Positions 1-10,727 of a stretch of 64,000 nucleotides of DNA are shown here, piece by piece. A program made the translations under genes and the position numbers. This DNA is from Naegleria lovaniensis (taxonomy: Eukaryota; Heterolobosea; Eutetramitea; Acrasida; Naegleriidae): NCBI RefSeq assembly GCF_003324165.1, contig NW_025407881.1:62001-126000 (forward strand), written 5' to 3'. Position 1 is the first letter of the stretch. Each line of letters starts with the position of its first letter. The notes below the pieces were generated by a model that was given only the letters and a program-made list of their open reading frames with translations, did no database searches and had not been told where the DNA came from.

Positions 1-58
1 ATTTTTGTTATAATAAATTAATTACAATTATACTACATCAGTTAGAAATACAGTAAGC

Positions 59-850
59 TTAATCAGAAGATATTGGTGCCTTGGAGAGTCTTTTTTCTGC
101 GGCCATCAGCAATTTCTCTCTTCTATTATGTGTATTATCTTTTTCTTCGTTTTTCTCATAATATTTCATTTCAGATTCCTTGGCGTCATCCTTAGAAAAA
201 AGGGAGGAGAAAAAACCCTTGTTCTTCTTGTCGTTTGGTGTCACTGTTCTTCCACTTAATGTCCTACCGCTACCCTGGAATGCTGTAAATGAAGAAACCT
301 CGTCACCAGCCTCAGTTCCCTCTGCAGATGAGGGCACTGGTGTGTTTAAAAGTTCAGGAGGCATTAGGCACTTAACCTTTGATCCCCACCATGCACTTCT
401 ATTGACATATGCAGGAATAGGCACTGCTGATTCTTTCACCTGTCTGCCACATCTATCCAATATTCTTTCATACAAAGCCTTAGCATAATGGTTACAATTT
501 CTATCTAGTAAATGATATCGCAGCTTGTTAAATTCTTTCGAAACCTCATCAACTATAGCCATAATTCTGTCTCTTGGAAGTTCCACGCTTGTCAAATAAA
601 TTGACTCTCTCAATGGAACCATCGGAGCCTTCTTTGGCTCGTGACTAAATGTTCCTTCTCTTCCGAATGTAAATTCAGAACCTCCAATTTGCAATCCGCT
701 GTGATAGATTCCGAGCCCATAAACATACATGGTAGAATTATCCTATTTGAAATCAGCAATCAACGATATTGGAACGAAATATTGCATTAAACCTACCTGC
801 AAATCATAAACGTTCAAATAAATATCGGTTTTAGGAGTGGATGGTGGCAT
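59..850 (-). CDS. PPPDE-family thiol peptidase (DeSI-like deubiquitinase/deSUMOylase)
   Basis: Two exons, 797-850 and 59-742, join across a 54-nt intron with a GTAGGT donor and a TAG acceptor to give 245 residues. The start at 850 is preceded by a run of seven A. The PPPDE fold is recognised by the N-terminal YLNVYDL strand, the catalytic His in GLGIYHSGLQ (about residue 32) and the catalytic Cys in DRNCNHYAKAL (about residue 101). Family members are papain-like isopeptidases that remove ubiquitin or SUMO. The last 90 residues are Ser/Lys/Glu-rich and look disordered. Both catalytic residues are present, so it should be active. The substrate cannot be read from sequence. It is divergent from the spastizin gene, with a 347-nt gap between starts. 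Confidence 0.8.
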
Positions 851-1197
851 ATTTTTTTCGGATTTTAAAATAAAAATAATAATTAGGATGGATGGCTTTT
901 ATTTGCTGCGAACGTGGACGGTGAACGGATAACAATTCGTTGACGATCATCATCTTCAAGCTGTTTTAAGCTAATTTCGAGATCTATAGATAACGAGCAG
1001 TGGTAATACCATTTTTTTTAAGTGCCCTCCTTTTTCATCATTATTTATACCTCAAGATCTTGAACAACATTTACAATCACTTCTTTTTAAGATGTCATAC
1101 GGCTGTAAAACTCTAGCGAAAATTTTCCATGTAGAGAGTGCTTGTTGATTGCATCTCGTTCCTTGTGTGTTGCTTTGGATTTTTTATTACAAAAAAT
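851..1197. promoter_or_regulatory. Divergent intergenic region between PPPDE peptidase and ZFYVE26
   Basis: This 347-nt AT-rich region separates two divergent start codons and must hold both promoters. Several T runs and A runs are visible. The reading frame of the plus-strand gene stays open back to 1138 but has no ATG before 1198. I see no other coding signal. Confidence 0.4.
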
Positions 1198-4100
1198 ATG
1201 AGCAGCCTTTTTCGACCTGCATCATCATCATTGCAATACGAAGAAGGCTCTTCTCTCCAACAACAACAACAACAACGGGTGTTAGATCACACTTCTTCAT
1301 CTTTACAAATGAGTCAGTCACATAACGAACATGATTTTCATCATCATTTGATGACCAATAACACTACACTACATCATTCCTCTTATCCATTCCTATCCGA
1401 AAACGAAAGAGTCAAATTAAAAACATGTTTATTAAATTTTCTTTCGGTGCATCAATATGAATTGGCACGAGCTCTGTTGATTGAGTACTTTAATAACGTT
1501 TCACAATCAGATACATGGTTCTTATTGAATCACTGCATTGTTAATTTGAAACATCCGAAGAATTATGTTACCTCTCGTTTCAAATGGTTTTGCTATTGTG
1601 TGTACACTGAATTATTACAATCAAAAACCTGCACAATTACGGATCACAACAAGTACAACACAGAAATTTTATCATTTGAAACTTTGCTAGATTGTTGTGT
1701 CAATACTTTTAAATTATCTGAAAAATTTTCATCCGATATTATTTGTCAAATGAAGAATATTTATGCATTCAGACTACTGTCAAGAAAAAAACATATGAAA
1801 GATCAAAATTATATCTCTACTCTCTCGTTACATTACTCTACCAGTCCTATGACACAACAAATCGAGGAATCAATACTTGATCTGTTAAGTGAAATGTATG
1901 ACAAATGTCCTCATTTAGCATCATATTTGGAAAAAGATGTTTTTGAATGCGTAAACAACAGATATACTTTGATTGATAAAATCAACCAAGTACTCAGCAA
2001 TGAGGAATTTGAAAAAGCTGCTTATCTACTACGATTTGTGCCAAGTGCTTGGTGTGAAGATGTCACTGTTTCAAAGGTGCTAAAAACAATTCTTACAGCG
2101 TTAATAACGAAAAAGCATTTAAAATTGAGCTCTCGTTCTGAATTAATGCTAATTGACCTCATCTATGAATCACTATTTTTTTGTGACACAGCACATAACT
2201 ATTTGCCGTTGGATTTTAAAATGGTCAAGTATTTTTGTCAGCTGGAAGAAGAAATTCTCTCAGGACAAGAGGCAGTTGTTTCCAAACCTGTAAATAATCA
2301 AACATTCTGGATAAATTATATTGAGTATGTGCGTGTGACAAATTGCCACGTTTTTGAAAGTAGGGTGATCAAGGCATTAGATTTAATTAGAAGCAAACAA
2401 TTTGACGATCTGGCTGCCTTGTTGAACCATGAGAATTTCAATAGGTTACGACCATTAATATTGCTACTAAGCTGGGACGACCTGAAATGCGACGTGCACA
2501 ATTTGAAAATGGTCGTTGACAAACTTTGGAAATCACAGCACGTTAGAACCTCTTATACTCATGATCCATGGATTGAGTTTACATGTAATGAGCTTGCTTA
2601 TTTCATTGAGTTATCAACAAATGCTTCTGAACTTATTCTAGAAGCTAATAGGTCAATGAGCAGCAGTGAAAAGAAGCAAGCAAAAGAGTTGATCAAGATT
2701 GCAAAATTTAAGAAAATGGCAGACAATGATTTCAAAGGCTCAGACAAGAAGGAAATAGCAAATTTAATCATTGAGTATATTCCCAAGCACAGTTTGTTGT
2801 ACCTACTGATGCCATGGATTCCTGCAATTCGAGAGAACGATCTTATAGAGCTGATAAGAAATCGCCCAACTCCATCCGATTTAGAAGAATCAGAGAAAAT
2901 AACTGATATAATACTCATCAGAGCATATTTTGCTGTACATGAAACTCTTTTATTGGTGAGAAACAAAGTACCTTCTGTTGTGGATTCACTGAAAAGTCTT
3001 GAGAACTCTATTTTGAATATTCCCATTCCAGCATACCGATTGAGCGTATTGGAAACTGTATTTCAAATCCTCTTTGCCAAAAATTCGAACACACAAAAAC
3101 AGGTCACATCAGTGGACACAAACGACCAAAGACTCATAATATCACCAACCGTTTTGAATAGTGTGCTGGTATTTTTAAAGCAGAGAGCTGTAGAGATTAC
3201 TAATGAAAATTTTGATACCAATCTTGAATATCGATTGAAAAGGTTTAACACTATTTTAGATGAAGGGCTATGGAGATTTAATCTTGTCAAGCTATTTGTG
3301 ACAGATATAGAAAAGGCCTCGTCTCAGTCTCAATTTGTACAGTTATGGACTGCCTCTCCTTCAGTATTGTTGGTTGTAGCTTTGAAGAAAAATCTTTTTG
3401 TACAGGCAAAAGACATCATTTCAAGGTTCGGGTTGGGCTCAGAATTTCTAACCAAAGTGACCAATGCAGAGCTTGTGCATGCTATCCATACTGAGCACGA
3501 TAAGGAGATTCATGTACAACAAGTATTCGAACAACTGCCAAATTTTGTGATACTCTTTGATCTATTGTTTTCCCTACGAACGGAAAGCAAAGAGTGCTAT
3601 CAATCTTTAATCAAACAATTAAGAACATTGGAACGAAGGAGAACACCTTTGATTGACATGCTAAACGAATATTTGGAATTTCCATATCAAGGCCCAATTT
3701 ATAGAGTGTACAGCAAGATTTTTAATTTTCACAATGAAAAGGAGTTAGAAAAACTCAAGCAAAATATTGAAATTGAAAAAACACAGTCCTATTCTCTTAA
3801 AGCGCTCTGCTTGTTAGAAAACAAAAGATCATTGGAGAATATTAACGTTCAAAGCTTAATAGATAATTTGAAAAATAGAAACGAACGATACAGCTACATC
3901 TCTTACGTACTGACAAAGATATTAGAAAATCATAAGATTCTGTCTTCTAAAGATGAGGATACCGACCCATTAGGAACAGCTTTCTTTCTTAGAAAGGGAT
4001 TATCACGTGTACTCACAGAGCTGGTATTTGAAACCGAAGATTGTAAGTATTTGTGAATAATTTCATCTATTTTTACCTGTTTCAGATGTCACTGCCGAAA

Positions 4101-7100
4101 AATTGTCAGAAGAAAATAGAATACATTTGTTAGCGTTTATTTTAGAATCAGCGAACATGAACAAGAAAAAGCATCCCCTCAACATTTCATTGAATTTAGC
4201 CAAGTTTATTTCATCCAAGTCGGAAATTGTAGGAAGCTTGTCCGCTCTTTATTTCACAGATTTTTCAAGTGAGAATCAAGATGTCCTTGAATTAATTTCT
4301 GGTAATTGTAAACGATATGATATATTGAATCGTTGGATAGATAAGAAGATAGAGCCTATCAAAGATGCCTTTATTTTCTCTAAACAAGTTGATGTTCGAA
4401 AGGCGTTGAAGAAGTTCAACGCAACCGCCATTGGTACAGAGAACGACGACTCTCTTTATCTTGCAGTAAGTGTCATTGAATATTTGATCGTTTATGTCAT
4501 GTCACATTTTGTTTAGATTATTCAAAATTTAATTGAAATTGATGACTATGATCGTGCGCTTCAATTGGCCGAAAAAGGATTAATCAACTGCACTCCTGAC
4601 TTTTTGTTAAAACTTTATATTGAGTGTCAAAACGATCATGGAACTTGCCACACATTGATTTCTAGGATTAAAGATAAAGAGTTGGCTTTTTCCTTGATTG
4701 AAGTCTACATGGAGGAATGGGATATTGATACATGCATGTAAGTTTCTTGTTTTTTTATCTTGATAATTTCAAGGCATAATCGTGTGACAACAACAGAGAA
4801 TTGATAAAAATGTGTACAAGCTACTTTATTAATGACAAGGCCAAGCTAAAACTCTATGAGAAGTCAAGTAGAATTCTTGAAAGACTTTATATATTTAAAC
4901 AAGTCATGGGTTCAGAGCTGAAAGAAAATTATGAGTCATGGGTTGAAATGAAAGAAGTGTGTGATAACAACCCCTACAGATTTATTTCAGATCTCATTAC
5001 TGAGTGTGAATTTGACTTGGCAAGACGTGCTTCCAAAAATCTATTAGAAGGGGTTTCGCAAAAAGCCAATAGCTCAGGTGGTGAAACCTATGAATCAGTG
5101 ATCATTCATATTGAACAAGAATATTGTCTATACTTGCTACAGGTCAATTCCATCAATGACAAGATACGAACAAAGATCATGCAAGCTTTATCAAGATTGA
5201 GTCCAGAAAATGCTCTCTCGGTTTGCAAACATGTGCTCTTAAGATTGGATATTTATGAGAATAAGATGTTTATATGTGAATTTATTCTTAGCTCTTTTAA
5301 AGAGTTGCTTACACCAGAACAAATACGCTCATTTGAAGCAACTTTGATAGGCATGAAGGTAATTCGATTACTGGATGATGACTACAAGAAGAAATTGGGA
5401 CATTTACTATTGAAACCATCACTGATCGTGGAAAATTTGATCATTTACAACGAAATTGGAAGAGTTGTAAAGATATTAACTGAAATTCCAGAACTTAGAG
5501 ATGATCATTTACTTGTGGAATATGGCTTGAAAGCACTCTCTTTGAAAAACTTTGATCTTGTTTTCCAAGAAGAGGCCAAGAAAAAGAGCTCACGCACATT
5601 CAGCAGCGACAATGAAGAATACAACGCTACCATTAGAAAGTATTTCACTTTTCCTCAAGCTCCAAGCATTTTGCTGGCAAAATCCATTCTTGATATTTGT
5701 AAAGACTACAAACTTGCTGGAGATTCAATTTTGTCGCTTTGTGACGAAATTAGCAAATCTCAACATCTTTCAAGAACAAATAGAATTTCATTAGTGGGAC
5801 AGATCGTTAGATATGCCAAAATATGTTTTAGCAAAGATGCAGAATCTCATGAAAGATTAGGTTTATGTGATACTATCCTTTCTCATGTTGAAATTTTGAA
5901 GCAAATCATTTACCAGAACTGCAATATTGGAAGCATCTCTTTGAGTGATTTGAGTCAGCAAAATAGAGCTAGACAAATTCGAGACACTCTTATTCAACTA
6001 GATCATTTGAATCTTGCACTTAATGTTGCGACTCGATGTCAAATTGAAAGTGATCCAGTTTGGACTCAGTGGGGAATAACCTTGTTATCACTTGGCAAGT
6101 ACAAACAAGCTAGAGAAAAGTTAAAATATTGTCAGAGTAAGTACACAATCAACATGGTTTGCAATTTTTAACACAAAATTTTGAAAAGCGTTAACACCTC
6201 AACAAAAGCAACAGTTATTAAATAGAATACTAGCTATACTCGAAGGTACTCCATCTGTGGTTGCCATCGATCAAAAGATGAGTGACAAGTTGAAAGAAGC
6301 AGCCATGGAATCACTGATGACCTCCAATTCTCCTTCAAAAAAAAAGAAGAATGAAGAATCAACTCATTTAGAAAAGCATGATCCACAATCCTCCCTTCAT
6401 ACTCATCTTGACGAAGAACGAATGAGAGAAGCTCAATATTATATCAAACATTTTGGATCTAGCGAAGTGTATCTTTCATTCCTCGTAAGAAATGGGAAAG
6501 TTGATGCTGCAGTGATGTATTTATTTAAAAAGCAAATGCCACAAGCGCTGTTTGTGGATGTAATTGTTACCTACTGTGTGAAGCATGGATTGATGCCATT
6601 TTTGCAAAATGTGATTCGACACTATGACAATACTTTGAATAAGTGTTATCCTTATTTAACTGCTACTTGCAAGTTTTTAAACCAAAATCAATCTCTTAAC
6701 TTGTTGTACGATTTTCAAGTATTTATGGATGATAACATTAGAGCTGGATTAACGAAAATTAGACTCTTTTTAAAGAGCGAGGAACAAACCACTCAATTGG
6801 CTCACTTGGAAGGCGCAAAGAAACATTTCATTCAAGGTTTACAACATATTTCATCACATGATTCGAATGATATTCAACAAAAACAAGTATTGAAGCCAGA
6901 CGAAATTTCCAGATACATCAAAACTATTAATTTACAAATGGAAGTCACAAAGAAATTTGGAAATATTGCGAGTCCAACAACGAATGCCAGATTAAGTTTA
7001 TTCGATTCGGCTAAAGGAAAGTGTGAAATTACCGAATACTTACTGACTCAATCGTTTGATCTTTCGTTTAGGATTGCCTCTGAATATCACTTACCGATTG

Positions 7101-7531
7101 TAAAATTATATATTAGAATTCTTTGTGGACTAGTGAGGAAGAAGCAAATTCCCGTGATTGAAAACCTTCTTAAACAAATAAGAGGAACTCCGATCAATGA
7201 TGATGACTGGGACGTCATCATTAACAATATCATCAAATTGTACATCAAAGAAATGAACGATGAAAAGAATGCTGAGAAATTCATTGCTAAATTGAGAAAT
7301 GACTCCAAGAAAGTTAGAGCTTGTCTTCTTTGTAATAGATTCAAGGCAGCTTATTTGATTGCTGTGAAATGCAACAATTTGGATGATGTGAAACTCATCT
7401 ATGATTATTGCAGTCAGGTTGCTGATTCAAAAGCGACTTCAACCATTGCAGAACATTGCCTGAAATACCTGAAAGATCATGGCATTGTCATTACGCCTTC
7501 AACACCAACTACAGAGCAAACTAAAAAATAA
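1198..7531 (+). CDS. ZFYVE26: Spastizin (ZFYVE26/SPG15) homologue without a FYVE domain
   Basis: Five exons (1198-4042, 4086-4465, 4517-4737, 4797-6136, 6189-7531) join in frame to a 2042-residue alpha-solenoid. The start at 1198 is the first in-frame ATG and lies behind an A run. The last 400 residues follow human ZFYVE26 closely: YLSFLVRNGKVDAAVMYL, an LLYDFQVFMDDNIRAGLTKI block, INLQMEVTKKFG, and near the C-terminus KVRACLLCNRFKAAYLIAV, matching human KVRAYLICCKLRSAYLIAV. Spastizin works with spatacsin and the AP-5 adaptor on late endosomes and lysosomes. The zinc-binding FYVE cysteines that precede this region in human are absent, so membrane binding must be different. A short polyQ tract lies at residues 21-26. 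Confidence 0.85.
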
Positions 7532-7545
7532 ATAAGGATACGAAT

Positions 7546-9399
7546 TTACTTCTTTGTGATAAATGTGCTAATTAATCTAGTTAGAGCTCCAAGAGTACCA
7601 GTCCATGGTCCATACAACAAATCAACCAAATGGGCAACAATCATGTGAGCATATTTCTCAGTTGGATATCGAATAAGCTTTGGTGGAGGTATGTTAATTG
7701 GGAATCTGTTGGTCACAAACGACTTTTGAACTGTAAAAGCTCTCAAACCTTCAGGACCATTGAATCTACCAAAGCCAGAAACCTTAACTCCTCCGAAAGG
7801 CAAATCTTGAATTAAGTAACTCAAACCATAATCATTGATCATTGTTAAACCTGCATAAAGACGACGTCCAAGATCTTCAGCACGCTTTGAATTACCAGAA
7901 AAGACATAGGATCCAAGTCCATAACAAGTTCCATTCGCCATTCGGATGACTTCATCGTCGTCCTTCCATTTAACAATCACAACCACAGGGCCAAATACTT
8001 CATCTTGAACCACACCCATATCGTTTTTGACATTCACAAGTACAGTAGGTTCCAAGAATTGTCCCTTCAATTTTGGATTTCGTTTTCCACCGTGTAACAA
8101 TTTTGCTCCTCCCTGAACAGCTTCCTCAATAACTTTTTCAATCTTTTCAATAGATGTAGCCATAGTCATTGCACCAATATCATTGACTTCATCGTCCGAA
8201 AGAGCACAAGCTTTTGGACATGTTGGTCTTTGTCTCAAACCCTTGACAACTTCAAGAGTTTTTGCAACAAATCGATCATGAATCTTTTCATGAACATACA
8301 ATCTCTCAGCAGCAACACAATTTTGTCCACAATTGTACAAGGAGGCTCTCACAGCAACATCCACAGCAATATCAATATCTGCGTCATCACAAACAATCAA
8401 TGGATCTTTTCCTCCCAATTCCAAGGTCACTGGTGTTAGATTTTCAGCTGCAGCGAGCATGACCCTCTTTCCAATTTCTGGAGAACCAATAAAGAAGACA
8501 TGACTCACATTCTTTGACTTGGAAAGAGCATTACCCGCTTCACCAAATCCAACAATAAATTGAACAATATCAGGTGAGAATCCTGCCTTCACCAATGCAT
8601 CTTGAACAAGTTCTTCATACAATTCAACACTCGACCAAGTGGCCCATTCGCTCACCTTAATAACAACGCTGTTACCAGCAAAAAGTGCAGCAATAACAGC
8701 ATTGATTGCATTTTGGAAAGGATAATTCCATGGAACAATCATACCAACAACTCCGAGAGGAAGATAATGAACTTGACCAACCTTATACATCATCATGAGT
8801 GGAACGTGTCTAGTTTCTGGTTCAAGAAATTGTTGACCTCTCGTTGTTAACCATCTGATTTTCTCACAAGTCATGACTACTTCTCCTAAATGAGCTTCAA
8901 AAAGAGTTTTACCAGTGTCTTTACAACTCTTTGCAACAATTTCATGCTTGTTCTTCAGAATATTATCCAACAAGTGCAATAAAACTCTCTTTCTATCATC
9001 AAATGAAGTCTTTGACCATGTTTCAAAGGCTTTCTTTGCAATGCCGATTCTCTCTTCCACGTCTTGAGCATTCATGGCTGGAACCTTTTCGCATAATGAT
9101 TCCATCGTTCCGGGATTGGTACATTCAATCATTTGTCTTCCTTGTGGGTTCTTTCTGGTTTTCTCAACCCATTCCTTGAGAGGAGTTGAAGAACGAAGTC
9201 GAGTATCGAAAGGCTTAACGTTCTTCCACATGTAGCTTCTTCCAAAAATTAACTTGTACACAAAACTAATCACGTAATAGCCAATCACTGCATAGAGAGC
9301 ATATTGGCCAAAGGTGAGAACATCCATATGAAGAATGTTGGAGATGATTCCTCCCGAAGATGATGATGAACAAGAGGATGTGCTTTGAAATCGAGACAT
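7546..9399 (-). CDS. Membrane-anchored aldehyde dehydrogenase (ALDH22A1/Msc7-like)
   Basis: A single exon encodes 617 residues; the start is on an A run. After a Ser-rich N-terminus there is one hydrophobic segment (about residues 28-52), then a full ALDH superfamily domain. The WNYP motif is at 224-227, the general-base Glu is in LELGGKDP (about 327) and the nucleophile Cys is in GQNCVAAE (about 361). The long N-terminal anchor and the C-terminal extension resemble plant ALDH22A1 and yeast Msc7 rather than cytosolic ALDHs. It oxidises aldehydes with NAD(P)+, probably facing the ER or another endomembrane. The substrate is unknown. Its stop lies 14 nt from the stop of the convergent ZFYVE26 gene. 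Confidence 0.88.
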   Translation of the reverse strand: MSRFQSTSSCSSSSSGGIISNILHMDVLTFGQYALYAVIGYYVISFVYKLIFGRSYMWKNVKPFDTRLRSSTPLKEWVEKTRKNPQGRQMIECTNPGTMESLCEKVPAMNAQDVEERIGIAKKAFETWSKTSFDDRKRVLLHLLDNILKNKHEIVAKSCKDTGKTLFEAHLGEVVMTCEKIRWLTTRGQQFLEPETRHVPLMMMYKVGQVHYLPLGVVGMIVPWNYPFQNAINAVIAALFAGNSVVIKVSEWATWSSVELYEELVQDALVKAGFSPDIVQFIVGFGEAGNALSKSKNVSHVFFIGSPEIGKRVMLAAAENLTPVTLELGGKDPLIVCDDADIDIAVDVAVRASLYNCGQNCVAAERLYVHEKIHDRFVAKTLEVVKGLRQRPTCPKACALSDDEVNDIGAMTMATSIEKIEKVIEEAVQGGAKLLHGGKRNPKLKGQFLEPTVLVNVKNDMGVVQDEVFGPVVVIVKWKDDDEVIRMANGTCYGLGSYVFSGNSKRAEDLGRRLYAGLTMINDYGLSYLIQDLPFGGVKVSGFGRFNGPEGLRAFTVQKSFVTNRFPINIPPPKLIRYPTEKYAHMIVAHLVDLLYGPWTGTLGALTRLISTFITKK

Positions 9400-9468
9400 T
9401 TTTTCACAACGTCCTTGAATTATCGAACTGCGATAGCTGTTGTTGACACCGTCTTCTTCAAAGCTGAC

Positions 9469-10437
9469 TCAGCGTTGCTTCTGTTGAGCTTTATTGTGTA
9501 TTTTGCAATACTGTTCATAGCAAAGATCCTGAAACTTTTCGTCTTCGGCAAGAACAAAAAGGAGATTGCTGATAAAGCTTTCTTTTGACTCAAATTGTTG
9601 GTTTTCAAAACGTTTGGCTGCGCTTTGGGCGAGGTTTGTTGCATGTTCATCGTGTGCTTGACCTTGAGGGTTTTTATAAATAAATGTAGCCGATGAGGAG
9701 TGATCGAGAGTAAAATCCGATTGAAGTTGATGGTGGTTATGAGTTGATGATGATCCATTGATACCAATTCCTAGCATACTTTTTAGAATACTAGAAGCTG
9801 CACCGTCGCTTGGCGAAATTGATGTGTGCAACACGGGAGGCGAGCTTGTGGATTTGTTTTCTTTGGTCTTTCCATATGCTTTCTCTTTAAAAGAAACAAT
9901 TAAATCATTAAATTCAATACACTGTAAAGGTTTGTAGAACCATATTCCGCGAATCATGTTTTTCGTCTTGTAAAATACAAAGGGATGGTGTACTTCTAGC
10001 TCTAAATCTTTGGTGATATCTTGATGAAAATCAGTAGCACTCTTTCTATTCATTACTACAATTCGATATTTAGGAGACTTGGGTTCGGTTCTTTCGACAA
10101 TAAACATGGCGCCTTCCACATCAAGTTTTTCCCATTCCGATTTGTTGTATTTGTATAACACTACATGATCGTATACAGTGTGGATCGTATTAATATACTT
10201 GTCTTTTCGTTTTAAAACCTCCATGTTCATTTGTTGTCGGGAACTGAGTCTACTCGGAACAGGTGATGTCCATCCATGGCCATTGGGGAGGGGAAGGTAC
10301 GTATTTGTTTGCAAAGCAGATAATTTGTTATTGACATTGCTATATGCATTGTTCGTGTTGTTATTGTTGTTGTTGCCGTTGATGTTGGTATTGTTGTCGA
10401 AATGATTGAAAAGTCGGGCGATAACGTCGTCAGACAT
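9469..10437 (-). CDS. DCP1: mRNA-decapping enzyme subunit 1 (DCP1)
   Basis: A single exon of 322 residues starts on an A run. An Asn-rich N-terminus is followed by the DCP1 EVH1 domain (about residues 70-195): DKYINTIHTVYDHVVLYKY, EWEKLDVEGAMFIVER, RIVVMNRKSATDF, and LELEVHHPFVFYKTKNMIRG ahead of IWFYK. These match the DCP1 EVH1 signature, including the WEK.DVEG turn. DCP1 activates the decapping enzyme DCP2 in cytoplasmic P-bodies. A C-terminal helix (FISNLLFVLAEDEKFQDL) may correspond to the DCP1 oligomerisation helix. The stop codon lies 69 nt upstream of the ALDH start on the same strand. Confidence 0.92.
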   Translation of the reverse strand: MSDDVIARLFNHFDNNTNINGNNNNNNTNNAYSNVNNKLSALQTNTYLPLPNGHGWTSPVPSRLSSRQQMNMEVLKRKDKYINTIHTVYDHVVLYKYNKSEWEKLDVEGAMFIVERTEPKSPKYRIVVMNRKSATDFHQDITKDLELEVHHPFVFYKTKNMIRGIWFYKPLQCIEFNDLIVSFKEKAYGKTKENKSTSSPPVLHTSISPSDGAASSILKSMLGIGINGSSSTHNHHQLQSDFTLDHSSSATFIYKNPQGQAHDEHATNLAQSAAKRFENQQFESKESFISNLLFVLAEDEKFQDLCYEQYCKIHNKAQQKQR

Positions 10438-10727
10438 TTTTTATATTTGATGACGACTGGAAATGATAAAGCTTTGGATTGATAGCCGAATACTTCTGCA
10501 ACAATAGATAAACCTCAAACCTCATTGAAATGTTGGATCGTACGATTGTTCCTGATGGCTAATACCATCTTCTTTGCCTCATTTATGCAACCTTAAAAAA
10601 AACAAAAATACGCAACCAATAGCCAAGCTTTTTGCTACATTATTGAGGTTTGTTTGAAAAATACATCCGTTGATGAACAGAGCAAGAAGCTTCTTCATTC
10701 CCTACTGTTATTTAATAGCGAATTAGT
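10438..10727. promoter_or_regulatory. Divergent promoter region between DCP1 and diflavin reductase
   Basis: These 290 nt lie between divergent start codons. A 17-codon upstream reading frame (10673-10726) runs towards the diflavin reductase and ends one base before its first ATG. A poly-A stretch lies near 10593-10606. No further feature is recognised. Confidence 0.4.
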
